This document shows, piece by piece, positions 23,039 through 32,839 of a stretch of DNA of 64,000 bases. Position numbers and translations under genes: made by a program. How positions within the stretch are numbered: position 1 is the stretch's first letter; every line of letters begins with the position of its first letter. This DNA comes from Kofleriaceae bacterium. GTDB taxonomy: Bacteria > Myxococcota_A > Polyangia > Haliangiales > Haliangiaceae. The notes under the pieces were generated by a model that was not told the origin of the DNA, searched no databases, and saw only the letters and a list, made by a program, of their open reading frames with translations. The DNA lies in contig JAGPCO010000001.1 in NCBI GenBank assembly GCA_018058095.1, forward strand, positions 54,518 through 118,517. Reading direction: 5' to 3'.

Positions 23039-24309
23039 ACCGATCCGTGCTGGTGTTCCTCCTCGCCGCCGCCGGCTGCGGGCAGTCGCTGTTCGACGGC
23101 AACGGCGGTGGCAGCAGCGGTGACGCGGCGCCCTCGGCCACCTGCCCGGCCACCTGCCTGGCCGATGCCGGCGGCGACTTCGACGGTTCACCCGGTGGGC
23201 GCACCGGGCGCTGGCGCTACCTGGAGGACCCGGGCAGCCGGACCTGGCAGGTGATGACCACCAGCGGCGCGACCGCGATCGGCAGCAACCCGGCCAACGT
23301 CATCGCCAGCTGCGCCGGCGATGCGTCGGCGCCAGCGTGTGCCCTCCTGCCCGGGGCGCTGCTGATGTCGGCCGCCGACGGGGCCGCGCCGGATCCGGCC
23401 ATCGAGTTCACCGCCGACGCCGCCCAGGTGGTGTCGGTCACCGTGCGTATCGCGGTCCCGGCCGGGGTGGCCGACCAGCCGATCCGGCTGTACCGCGGCA
23501 GCCGCGAGGACTTGCTGTGGAAGGGCACCGCCACCGCCGGCATGGTGCTCGAGCAGGAGCTGACCCTCGACGCCTTGCCCGGCGACCGCCTGCTGCTGGC
23601 GCTGGTGTCGACCGCGGCCGGGGCCGATCGTGTCGGCGTGCAGATGTTCGTGTCGGCCACCGGCGCGGCGTTTCCGGCCAGCTGCCAGCTCGGCCTGTCG
23701 TTCGCCACCAGCACCATCAACGCCGTCACCGTCGACAACCTGTGCGGGGCTGACTTCACGGGCAACGACGACAACGGCATGTGGGCGCCGCTGACCGAGG
23801 CCGGACCGTACGCCGAGCAGGGCACCGCGCTGGCGCTGTCGGCGGGCCAGTACCTGCGCGGGGCCGACGTGCTCAGCCACGACGGCGATCTGACCTACCA
23901 GCTGTGGATGCGGACCGACGCGGTCGACCCCATCTACATGGGCTGGGCGCTGTCCGACTACGACCTCGACGTCGGTGGTGGCCTCGGCATCGGCGTGTAC
24001 GACGACAACGGCTCGCTCCGGCTCGAGTCGGGCACGTGTACCTCGCCCGACCCGCTGGCGTTCGCGGCCAGCACCGCGTCGTGGCAGAACGGCGGCTGGC
24101 ACTTCGTGCGCGTGGTGCACGCCGAGGGCAAGGTCACCCTGTGCGTCGACGGCGCGCGCGCGTCGTCGTTCGACCGCGCGGCGGGCGCGCTGGTCTCGAC
24201 CTTCCCGCCCTACGTCGGCAAGAACGTGCGCTGGCTCCCCGCCGGCGCCTTCTACGACGGCGCCATCGACGACCTCCGCGTGTTCGACGGCGCTCTGCCG
24301 TGTGACTGA
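23029..24309 (+). CDS. LamG-like lipoprotein
   Basis: A 426-residue lipoprotein with lipobox LLAAAGC near residue 17, then a Gly/Ser/Asp linker and two domains. The N-terminal one (about 50-220) is beta-rich with paired Cys. The C-terminal one (about 250-425) is a concanavalin/LamG-like jelly roll (LTYQLWMRTDAVDP, GGWHFVRVVHAEGKVTLCVDGA, GAIDDLRVFDGALPCD), commonly used for surface carbohydrate binding. GTG at 23029 overlaps the previous stop region by 10 bp and has GGAGG 6 bp upstream. It appears to end the operon begun by the kinase. Confidence 0.85.
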   Translation: MVLNRSVLVFLLAAAGCGQSLFDGNGGGSSGDAAPSATCPATCLADAGGDFDGSPGGRTGRWRYLEDPGSRTWQVMTTSGATAIGSNPANVIASCAGDASAPACALLPGALLMSAADGAAPDPAIEFTADAAQVVSVTVRIAVPAGVADQPIRLYRGSREDLLWKGTATAGMVLEQELTLDALPGDRLLLALVSTAAGADRVGVQMFVSATGAAFPASCQLGLSFATSTINAVTVDNLCGADFTGNDDNGMWAPLTEAGPYAEQGTALALSAGQYLRGADVLSHDGDLTYQLWMRTDAVDPIYMGWALSDYDLDVGGGLGIGVYDDNGSLRLESGTCTSPDPLAFAASTASWQNGGWHFVRVVHAEGKVTLCVDGARASSFDRAAGALVSTFPPYVGKNVRWLPAGAFYDGAIDDLRVFDGALPCD

Positions 24310-24360
24310 GCGACGAAGCGGACCTTCGTCATCGAGCGAGGCACGGCGTGGCAGGCGCCG

Positions 24361-24443
24361 CTAGCAGGGTGCTGAGAAACGCCGCGCAGCGGCGTTTCTC
24401 GCGCCCTGCTCCCGTGCCCGTGCCCGTGCCCGTGCCCGTGCCC
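24361..24443. repeat. Dispersed hairpin repeat plus CCCGTG hexamers
   Basis: A long near-perfect hairpin (24361-24410): CTAGCAGGGTGCTGAGAAAC and GTTTCTCGCGCCCTGCT arms around a GCCGC/GCGGC core. It is followed directly by five CCCGTG hexamers (24411-24443). It sits between converging genes. The carboxypeptidase gene ends in a related CTAGCAGG segment nearby. Same family as the repeats at 7819, 35395, 40501 and 44200. Confidence 0.8.
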
Positions 24444-24496
24444 GATCGCTCGGGCGGTGCCGGCCGCGACCGCCCGGCACCTTGGCGCCGCGTTTG

Positions 24497-25990
<1,494 letters not shown>

Positions 25991-26113
25991 GGGGCGCACT
26001 GTCGCACCGTTTTCGGCCGGCGACGACCTGGTCTGCGGAGACGAAGCCACGTCACAACGTGCTGCCCACGACTAGCGGTGGAACCGCGACGCCAGCCGTG
26101 GCACACGGAGGAC

Positions 26114-27034
26114 ATGCGTGCCGCTGTGTCCGTGCTGGTGCCGGGGCTCGTGGCCCTGGTCGGCTGTGGGCCCCGCCTCCACGTCGCCGCCGGCGCCGAC
26201 GAGGTGCGGTGCGAGCAGGCCTCGCTGTGGGATCGCCTGGCTGGCGTCCGGTTCGGATCGGCACCGGCGTGGTCGCCCCGCGTCCGCGCCGTCGTCACCG
26301 TCGACCGCGCCGTCGATCAGCGCGAGCGCGGGGCGCTGGTGCTCGGCCAGTACACGGCGTGGACCTCGGCCGGAGGCGCCGCGTTGACCGAGCTCCTCCC
26401 GACCGGGGAACCGGGTGACGGCCGGCGCGCCGACGGCAGCGCCTATCGCTACGTCCTGGCCCAGCGCGAAAACAAGCTCGGGCTGCCGGCGCCGATCGCC
26501 AGCGACACCGAGCAGGCCTGGCACCTGGTCGAGCTGGACGTGGTCGATCAGCAGCCGCTGGTGGTCCGAGCCGCGACCCCGGTGCCGACGTCGGTCCCGC
26601 TGGCCGACCTGGTCGACGCGGCGACGGCGCGAGCCCGCGCCTGGCACGACGGTGGTCGGCGTCTGAGCGCCAGCCGCGATGCTGCGCTGGCGGTGATCGA
26701 ACCGCAGGCTGCCTCCACCCGGCCGCGCTGGATCGGCCAGGTCGAGCGCGAGGACGAACGCCTGGTGCTGTGGGACGAGCCGACCGGGTCGATCGTGATC
26801 GCCTTCGCCTGGACCGAACGTCAGCGCTTCCTCGACGGCGTCCTCGACGTGCGCGCGCCATCGGCCGGGGTGCTGCTGGCGAGCACGCCGGCGCCGCCGG
26901 GCCAGCCGATGTCGGCCGAGGAGGGCCTGGTCCTCCGGTTCGGTCTCGATGGGCGCCTGCGCCGGACCGTGGTGTACCTGCCCCGGGTCGAGGGTCTGGG
27001 CTCGGATGCCCCACCACGCGCCTGCACCTGGTGA
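26114..27034 (+). CDS. Lipoprotein of unknown function
   Basis: A 306-residue predicted lipoprotein (lipobox LVALVGC, Cys18). The mature protein is mixed alpha/beta, with a second Cys in DEVRCEQASLW and a C-terminal Cys (ACTW). A GGAGGAC Shine-Dalgarno is close before the ATG. No family recognised. It is divergent from the carboxypeptidase gene with a 123-bp gap and converges with the FG-GAP gene. Confidence 0.75.
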   Translation: MRAAVSVLVPGLVALVGCGPRLHVAAGADEVRCEQASLWDRLAGVRFGSAPAWSPRVRAVVTVDRAVDQRERGALVLGQYTAWTSAGGAALTELLPTGEPGDGRRADGSAYRYVLAQRENKLGLPAPIASDTEQAWHLVELDVVDQQPLVVRAATPVPTSVPLADLVDAATARARAWHDGGRRLSASRDAALAVIEPQAASTRPRWIGQVEREDERLVLWDEPTGSIVIAFAWTERQRFLDGVLDVRAPSAGVLLASTPAPPGQPMSAEEGLVLRFGLDGRLRRTVVYLPRVEGLGSDAPPRACTW

Positions 27035-27050
27035 CCCCCACGCGCCGCGC

Positions 27051-28376
27051 TCACGGCCCGGCCGGGACGATGCGCCACACCTGCGCCACCCGGGTGTTGC
27101 CGTCGGCGCTCGAGCCGTCGGTGATCACCTCGTCGCGGTCGTCGCCGGTGAGGTCGGCCACCCGCGGTGGGGCGTCTGGCCCGCGCGCCGGCAGCTCGGC
27201 GTCGGCCTCGGTCCAGGTCGGCCCGGCCTGACCGAGCGGCCCGGTCAGCACCACCCGCGGCGCGCCCCAGCCAGCGGCGGCGACCACGTCGGGGTGGCCG
27301 TCTCCGTCGACCTCGCCGATGGCCAGAAGCACCTCGCCGCTGAGGTCGGCCGCCGCGGCGGCGATGGTGTAGGGCGGCGCCTGGCCGGTCGTGTCGTGCA
27401 CGGCCAGGCCACCCTGGCCATTACTCGCGCTCCAGCCGGTGACGATCGCGTGTTGACCGGGCACGCCGACGCCGGCGACCCGGTACCGCGCGTCGGGGCC
27501 GCCGACCGTGCGGGTGGCATCGCTGGCCTGGTAGCGGCCATCGGCGAGCGGACCGGAGTACACGTGGGCCAGGCCGTCCCGTGAGCCCCACCACAGGTCG
27601 TTGCCGGCGGCGCCGTCGAGCTCACCCACCACCAGGTACCAGCCGTAGCAGGCCCCGAGGTCCGGGTCCTGGATCGTCACGTCGGCGCTGGTGATGGCGC
27701 GCGGGCCGCCGACGAGCGGGCCACGAAACAGCAGGGTGCCGCCGTTCTCGATGTGACACGCCTCCTCTGGCTCGCCCGGCGCGCTCACCACCAGGTCGAC
27801 GTCACCGTCGCCGTCGTAGTCACCGACCCAGCCGGCGGTGCCGAGGAAGCTGCCGCGCCCGGCCTCGATCACCAGGTCGGCGTCGGCCCGGGCCCGGCGC
27901 GCCAGCAGCGGCCCGAAGTGGACCTCGAGCCGGCCATCCCACGGCGCGTGCAGGATGAGGTCGGCCACGCCATCGCCGTTGACGTCGCCGGCGAACGAGG
28001 TCGGCCACACCGCCCAGTCGTCGTTGGGGTCGAGGGTGATCACCGCTACCGAGGGTGATGCGTCGGTGACCGGCCCGGCCAGGACGTGCAGCCCGTCGCC
28101 GCGCTGGACCACCAGGTCACCCACGCCGTCGCCGGTGACGTCACCCGGGGTTGCAGGGCGCGAGCCGACGACGGTGGCGACCAGCTCGGCGCGCCGGCCA
28201 CGCGGCAGGGCCGGGCCGGCGTCGGCGAAGACCCGAGCGTCGACGGCGCCGGGCCGGCCACCGTCGGGATCGGACGACGCACCAGGAGGCGCCTCGCGAC
28301 AGGCGCCGAGGGCCAAGATCGTCGTCATCGGTAGCCCGCGCGCGAGCCGGCGCGGCGGGCGAAGGGTCATGGTCAT
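27051..28376 (-). CDS. FG-GAP/VCBS-repeat lipoprotein
   Basis: A 441-residue exported protein with a signal and lipobox (TTILALGAC). The mature part is built of repeated blades with calcium-loop-like DxDxDG motifs: GDVTGDGVGDLVV, GDVNGDGVADLIL, GDYDGDGDVDLVV, GEVDGDGHPDVV and ADLTGDDRDEVI. Spacing suggests a seven-bladed integrin-like beta-propeller on the cell surface. Ligand unknown. Two ATG codons six bases apart could serve as start. Confidence 0.87.
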   Translation of the reverse strand: MTMTLRPPRRLARGLPMTTILALGACREAPPGASSDPDGGRPGAVDARVFADAGPALPRGRRAELVATVVGSRPATPGDVTGDGVGDLVVQRGDGLHVLAGPVTDASPSVAVITLDPNDDWAVWPTSFAGDVNGDGVADLILHAPWDGRLEVHFGPLLARRARADADLVIEAGRGSFLGTAGWVGDYDGDGDVDLVVSAPGEPEEACHIENGGTLLFRGPLVGGPRAITSADVTIQDPDLGACYGWYLVVGELDGAAGNDLWWGSRDGLAHVYSGPLADGRYQASDATRTVGGPDARYRVAGVGVPGQHAIVTGWSASNGQGGLAVHDTTGQAPPYTIAAAAADLSGEVLLAIGEVDGDGHPDVVAAAGWGAPRVVLTGPLGQAGPTWTEADAELPARGPDAPPRVADLTGDDRDEVITDGSSADGNTRVAQVWRIVPAGP

Positions 28377-28421
28377 GGCCGCAGCGTGCCCGAGCCCGGG
28401 CTCGGCGCCGCTTAATCCGGC

Positions 28422-29522
28422 TTAATCCGCCCCGGGCCCGACCGCCGCCGCCGGCGCCGGGACCGGCTCGTCGCTGGCGCGGCGCGCCCCGACCTGGCGC
28501 CACCACGGCGTCGGTGGATCGTGCAGCGCCGGCACGAACGGCCGGCCGAGGATCGGCGTGAGCAGGTGGATGGGCGTGGCGGCGGCCTCGGTCAGCGCCA
28601 GCAGCTGCTCGGCTGGCTCGGCCCACGGGTGCAGGCCGAGGTCGAACGTGCCCCAGTGGATGGGCAAGAGCGCGTCGCCGCCGAGCTGGGCGAACGCCCG
28701 CACCGCGCCGTGTGGCCCGAGGTGGACGTCGCCCCACGCCTGGTTCCACGCCCCGACCTCGAGCATGGTCACGTCGAAGCGGCCGTGGCGGGCGCGGATG
28801 GCAGCCAGGTCGTCGTGTAGCCCGGTGTCGCCGGAGAAGTAGACCTTGTGCCGCCCGGTCGAGATGACCCACGACGACCACAGCGTGTGGTTACGATCGC
28901 CGACGCCACGCCCGGAGAAGTGCTGGGCCGGCACCGCGGCGAAGCCGACGTCGGCGCCGGGCAGCGCGAGCTCGTCCCACCAGTCGAGCTCGTGCACCAG
29001 CGCCGGATCGGCGCCGAGCGCCTCGAGGCGCGCGCCGACGCCGAGCGAGGTCACCATCGGCACGCGCCGGGCCGCCAGCGCCCGCACCGACGGCGCGCAC
29101 AGGTGGTCGTAGTGGTCGTGCGAGATGAGCACGGCGTCGAGCGGCGGCAGCTCGGCGATGGTCGCCGGCACCGGATGAAACCGGGCCGGGCCGGCGAAGC
29201 CGACCGGCGAGGCGCGTCGGCCGAACACCGGGTCGGTCAAGATCCGCAGCCCGTCGCTCTCGATGAGGACCGTGCTGTGGCCGAGCCAGGTCAGGCGCAG
29301 GCCGTGGCCAGGCGCACGAGCCCACGCCTCGTGTGGCCGCTCGACCGGGATGGGCCCGGGCGGGAGCCGCTTGTGTCCGCCGAACATGAAGTCGCGGGCG
29401 ATGCCCCACCGGCTGGTGTCCTGCATGGGCGCACGGACCCGGGCGCGGTTGTGGAACGCGCCGTCGCGATACTGCGGCGAGGCACGGGCGCGCTCGAGCC
29501 GGAGGCCTCGCAGCAGCGCCAT
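28422..29522 (-). CDS. MBL-fold metallohydrolase (NAPE-PLD/UlaG-like)
   Basis: A 366-residue enzyme of the metallo-beta-lactamase superfamily. The zinc motif SHDHYDH is at residues 134-140, followed by GDTG (YFSGDTGLHDD) and a distal His (LLPIHWGTFDLGLHPW). The N-terminal part (DFMFGGHKRLPPGP, TWLGHSTVLIESDGLRILTDPVF) resembles the N-acylphosphatidylethanolamine phospholipase D group, so a phosphodiester lipid substrate is possible. No signal peptide. It is downstream of the Gly-rich-tail protein gene on the same strand (23-bp gap), so the pair may be co-transcribed. Confidence 0.9.
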   Translation of the reverse strand: MALLRGLRLERARASPQYRDGAFHNRARVRAPMQDTSRWGIARDFMFGGHKRLPPGPIPVERPHEAWARAPGHGLRLTWLGHSTVLIESDGLRILTDPVFGRRASPVGFAGPARFHPVPATIAELPPLDAVLISHDHYDHLCAPSVRALAARRVPMVTSLGVGARLEALGADPALVHELDWWDELALPGADVGFAAVPAQHFSGRGVGDRNHTLWSSWVISTGRHKVYFSGDTGLHDDLAAIRARHGRFDVTMLEVGAWNQAWGDVHLGPHGAVRAFAQLGGDALLPIHWGTFDLGLHPWAEPAEQLLALTEAAATPIHLLTPILGRPFVPALHDPPTPWWRQVGARRASDEPVPAPAAAVGPGAD

Positions 29523-29545
29523 CTATCGCAGCCGGCCTGCCACGT

Positions 29546-30568
29546 TCAGTCGAACCCGCCGAAGTCGCCGAAGTCGAACCCGCCGCCATCGCCGCCACCG
29601 ACGTCGCCGCCGCCGAGGTCGCCGCCACCGACGTCGCCGCCGGCGTCGTCACCGAACACCCCGCCCTCGCCGGCGCCGCCGTCGGCCGACTCGGCGTACT
29701 CGCTCTGAGCCGGGTCGGCGCTGGCGATGCCAGGGTCGCTGGCGTGGCCGGTCGGCACGCCGGCGGCGTTGACGACGACCACGTTGGGGGTGTGCATCAT
29801 CGAGAAGATGGAGCCCCACATCATGATGTTGAGCATGCTCGACATCGGGCTGGGGTAGTACGCCATGTACGGATCGTAGTTGCGGTCGGTCGGGCTCTGC
29901 GCCGGCGCCGGCTGGTCCTTGCCGTCGGCGCCGGGGCGGGCGATCCGCGCCTGCGCGGTGACCACCTCGGCGTCGGCCTCGGGCATGGTCTTCTGCAGCG
30001 CGTCGCGGACGCGGGCCACGAACGCCTCGAACTGGACCCGCGCCACCTCGAGGCCGGTCGCGTCCTTCGTCAGCGGCTCGATGCGAGCGCGGTAGGCGTC
30101 GGCGCTCTCGCCCGGGCGCGGCTCGAGGTCCTGGATGCGGCCGGAGCAGACCAGGCGCATGGCCGGCTCGCTGGCCGGGTGCTCGCTGCGCGCCTGCAGC
30201 TCGAGCACCATGTGCAGGCCAGCCTCGACGTGCTCGACGGTGAGGCGGATGAGGTCGAAGCCATCGTCGAGCGCGGCCGAGTGCTCGTGGAACGCCAGGA
30301 ACAGGTCGCCGAGGTCGTCGGCCCGACCGTCCTTGTCGTGGAACAGCGTCGTGCCGTCGACGACCAGCGCCACCGCGTTGGTGACGCCGATCGAGCGCAG
30401 CGCGTCGCGCGCGCTGTCGACCACGGCGGCGGCGCGGATGGCGGCGCGGACCCGGCCGGTGTCGCGCGGCTTGCCGCCAAACCACATGCGGACCTTGTCG
30501 AGGAACCCCGGGGTGGCGAGGATGGCCTCACCCTTGACGTGGACCGCGATGGCGCCGAACAGCTTCAT
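29546..30568 (-). CDS. Hypothetical protein with Gly/Asp/Phe-rich tail
   Basis: A 340-residue protein. The first 200 residues are a mixed alpha/beta domain (VDSARDALRSIG, VEHVEAGLHMVLELQARSEHP). Then comes a Met-rich hydrophobic stretch (SSMLNIMMWGSIFSMMHTP). The C-terminus ends in a tail of GGGD repeats and FDFGDFGGFD, similar to the Gly-rich tails of several membrane-associated proteins. No enzyme motif seen. The ATG at 30568 is chosen over a GTG 24 bp upstream because MKLFGAIAV gives a natural N-terminus. Confidence 0.75.
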   Translation of the reverse strand: MKLFGAIAVHVKGEAILATPGFLDKVRMWFGGKPRDTGRVRAAIRAAAVVDSARDALRSIGVTNAVALVVDGTTLFHDKDGRADDLGDLFLAFHEHSAALDDGFDLIRLTVEHVEAGLHMVLELQARSEHPASEPAMRLVCSGRIQDLEPRPGESADAYRARIEPLTKDATGLEVARVQFEAFVARVRDALQKTMPEADAEVVTAQARIARPGADGKDQPAPAQSPTDRNYDPYMAYYPSPMSSMLNIMMWGSIFSMMHTPNVVVVNAAGVPTGHASDPGIASADPAQSEYAESADGGAGEGGVFGDDAGGDVGGGDLGGGDVGGGDGGGFDFGDFGGFD

Positions 30569-30615
30569 GCCGGCACCGTAGCAGACCGCCACCGGGTTGC
30601 GAGCCGGTGGTCACC

Positions 30616-31221
30616 TCACGGCGTGAGCGCCTCGACCTCGGCCCGGATATCGGTGGCCCAGGCCGCGAAGCTCTCGCTGCTGGCGTCCCAGAACCGGCGG
30701 CGCACGCCGGCCTGGTCGAACACGAAGGTGTCGTGCTTGACCGCGCCCGGCTCCATCTCGGCCCAGGCCACACGCGCCCCGCTCGGATCGCGGAAGATCG
30801 GGACCGAGGTGCGCCCGACGAAGTCGGTCGCGTTGACGTCGGACAGGACCACGAACTGGACCGGTTCACCCTCGGCCAGCATGGCGGTGGACAGCATCTC
30901 GATGGCCCCAGACTGGGACCGGCAGGCGCTTCAAAACCCTTCCAGCAAGGTCACGACGACGACCCTGCCGCCGAAGCTGTCGACGCCGTAGGTCTGGCCC
31001 AGGCGCGGGCTGGCCGGCTGCACGTCCTCGAGCATCCAGGTCGGGATGGTGACGACGCCGTCGGCGGCGTCGGCGATGGCCAGCGCGTCGGCGCCGCCCC
31101 GGGTGGCGTCGAGGCCCTGGCCAGCGGCCGAGTCGGGCGCGAGGTTGCCGCGGTCGGGATCCGACCCGCAGGCCGCAGCGAGCACGAACGAGGCGGGCAG
31201 GAGCAGGGTGGTGGGCTTCAT
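30616..31221 (-). CDS. Selenocysteine-containing thioredoxin-fold lipoprotein (UxxC), read through UGA
   Basis: A 201-residue lipoprotein if the in-frame TGA at 30931-30933 is read as selenocysteine. Lipobox LAAAC gives Cys18; an Asp/Ala linker follows, then a thioredoxin-like domain. The first strand (GGRVVVVTLLEGF) leads into U97-S-A-C100, exactly where CxxC sits in TlpA/thioredoxin proteins. After the TGA the same frame runs 104 more codons with the rest of the fold (VQFVVLSDV, then TSVPIFRD with the cis-Pro) to a final TGA. The segment after TGA has no start well placed to be a separate thioredoxin gene. A bSECIS-like hairpin follows the TGA. The ATG overlaps the stop of the barrel-thioredoxin gene by 4 bp. 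Confidence 0.8.
30904..30933 (-). promoter_or_regulatory. Putative bacterial SECIS element of the UxxC lipoprotein
   Basis: After the UGA (30933-30931) come 10 nt, then a 6-bp stem GGUCCC/GGGGCC (one G-U pair) closing the 5-nt loop AGUCU. The loop starts after 16 nt and has G as its second base. These features match what is known of bacterial SECIS elements read by SelB: a short stem-loop right after the UGA with a G in the first two loop bases. Confidence 0.65.
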
Positions 31222-32546
31222 CGTGGCCTCCGGGTGGTGTGGGCAGCGTATCGGGTCTGGTCGCGGAGCGCGTCGACTTTCTCGACCACCCGCAGGGCGT
31301 CGTCGCCGGTGAGCAGGGCCGCCCGTTTGCCATCGCGGTCGAACACCTCGATGACCGGCAACCCGGCAACGCCGGCCGGGAGGGTCGGCGCGCCGGGCTC
31401 GCCCAGCGCGGTGGCGTCGATCTTGACGATGCGGACGTCGGGCCAGCGCGGCGCCGCCTCGGCCAGCGCCGCGGCGATCTTGGTGCACGGCGCGCACCAG
31501 GTGGCCCAGTAGTCGACCACCGTGATCTGCCCGGTGCCCACCACCGGGCCCGACGCGGGTCGCGCCGCGGTCAACGTGCGTGCGTACGACACCGCCGCGA
31601 ACAGGCCGAGCTGGGGCACCAGCTGGTTGCCGCGCACGTCGGCCCGCAGCGGCACCCGCGCGCCGACCACGCCGCTGACGCCGTGGCGGCTCGACAGCAG
31701 CACCGTCGGCGCCGCCGTCCACTGCCAGCCGCCGACGTTGGCGCTGTCGAGGCGTTGTCCTGGCGCGAACGGGTCGGGCTCGCTGGCGCCGCCGCGCCAG
31801 GCCAGGTCGGTCGCGGCCATCAAGCCCAGCCAGGGTGTGATGGTGATGCGGGCCCCGAGGTTGCCCCGCACCTCCGGGCCCCAGGCGAAGTCGTCGTCGG
31901 TGTGGTCGAGCGGCGTGCGGCCGCTGAGCTGGACCAGCATCGTCGTGCGCGCCGGGAGCCGAACGCGCAGATCGGCCTCGGCCAGGGCCCAGGTGACGCC
32001 TCGGCCGAGCGTGAGCGCGGCCGCCTCGGGTGGCAGGTTGGCGGCCCCGCTGCGGGCGACGTAGCCGCCGGTCGGCGCGACCAGGCCGACGGTGGCGCCG
32101 AGGCCGACCCCGGACCTGGCCAGCCCGGGCAGCCACCGGTCCAGCCCCTGGCGCACCCGCAGCTCGAGGTCACCCGCGCCGCGGTCGGTGCGGTCGCCGG
32201 TCAGGCTGGTCGTGGCCAGCACGCCGACGGGGAGCTGCAGGTCGAGGCTGGTCGCGCTCGGCGCGGTCAGGGTCGCCTGGGTGGTGGCGAGGTGGACGTC
32301 GATGGCCAGCTGGCCCGGGTTGGGCGCGGTAGCCGTGCCCTGCTGGAGCCGGCCGTACGGCACGAAGGCGTAGCCGACGCGACCGCTGACGGCCCAGCCG
32401 CCCTCAGCCGGGCCATCGTCGGCAGTGAGCGCCCCACCCGGGAGCGCGGGGTTCACTCACGTCGTGCACTGAGCGATGACCGGTCGGGCTGTGCCGACGA
32501 TGGCCCCGACCACGGCGAACGCGACGAGGTGCAAGCGCAGACGCAT
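31218..32546 (-). CDS. Outer-membrane barrel/thioredoxin fusion with N-terminal CxxU, read through UGA
   Basis: A 442-residue protein if the in-frame TGA at 32457-32459 is read as selenocysteine. ATG at 32546 starts a signal peptide (hydrophobic LVAFAVVGAIVG, cleavage likely before Q26). The mature N-terminus is Q-C27-T-T-U30-V-N-P. Residues about 45-330 are beta-rich with alternating hydrophobic residues, like an outer-membrane barrel (GRVGYAFVPYGRL, LRVRLPARTTMLVQLSGRTPL). The last 110 residues are a thioredoxin domain with W-C351-A-P-C354 and GLPVIEV (cis-Pro). Starting only at the GTG after the TGA would leave an exported barrel with no signal peptide. Its stop overlaps the UxxC lipoprotein's ATG. 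The lanthipeptide-like gene is 62 bp upstream. Confidence 0.78.
32429..32459 (-). promoter_or_regulatory. Putative bacterial SECIS element of the CxxU barrel protein
   Basis: After the UGA (32459-32457) come 9 nt, then a 7-bp stem GCGCUCC/GGGGCGC (one G-U pair) closing the 5-nt loop CGGGU. The loop starts after 16 nt and has G as second base, the same geometry as the element at 30904-30933. An outer GUGA/UCAC helix (32453-32456 with 32425-32428) can extend it. Confidence 0.62.
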
Positions 32547-32608
32547 GGCCCAGCCTACGCCAGGTGGTCGCCGGGGTTACCGAAAAATCGAACCAGCGAC
32601 CGATCAGA

Positions 32609-32839
32609 TCAGCACACGTCGCAGATCGACGGGCAGGTGTTCACGCTCTCGGGACACTTGATGCAGGTCTGCGTCGACGGCAGACACCCCAGGCAGCTGG
32701 CGCTCTGCGGTGGGCACAACAGCGAGCACATCCCCATGGCCGACAGGATGCCGGCCCCGGCCGCGCCGCCCAGGTCCTGGTCGGCCAGGGTGCGGACGGT
32801 CAGTCGGTCGAGCCGGAGCTTGCGCGAGGTCTTCTTCAT
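32609..32839 (-). CDS. Class I lanthipeptide-like RiPP precursor peptide
   Basis: A 76-residue peptide. The N-terminal half (KLRLDRLTVRTLADQDL, then GGAAG) matches the leader style of class I lanthipeptides, with an LxLD-type recognition motif and a Gly/Ala processing site around residues 24-28. The core, from about residue 30, has 10 Cys with many Ser/Thr, including CSLLC, CLGC, CIKC and CPSICDVC. No LanB, LanC, protease or transporter gene is in the window, so it is an orphan. ATG at 32839 without a clear Shine-Dalgarno. Co-transcription with the two selenoprotein genes downstream is likely from spacing. A metal-binding small protein is the alternative reading. Confidence 0.7.
   Translation of the reverse strand: MKKTSRKLRLDRLTVRTLADQDLGGAAGAGILSAMGMCSLLCPPQSASCLGCLPSTQTCIKCPESVNTCPSICDVC

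Noticed and set aside
30616-30897. A separate 93-residue protein starting at ATG 30897
   Set aside because: It would be the second half of a thioredoxin fold lacking its first strand and active site. The upstream frame supplies exactly those parts through one TGA.
31218-32456. The barrel-thioredoxin protein starting at GTG 32456
   Set aside because: This would give an exported-type barrel with no signal peptide, while an in-frame signal peptide exists directly upstream across a TGA.
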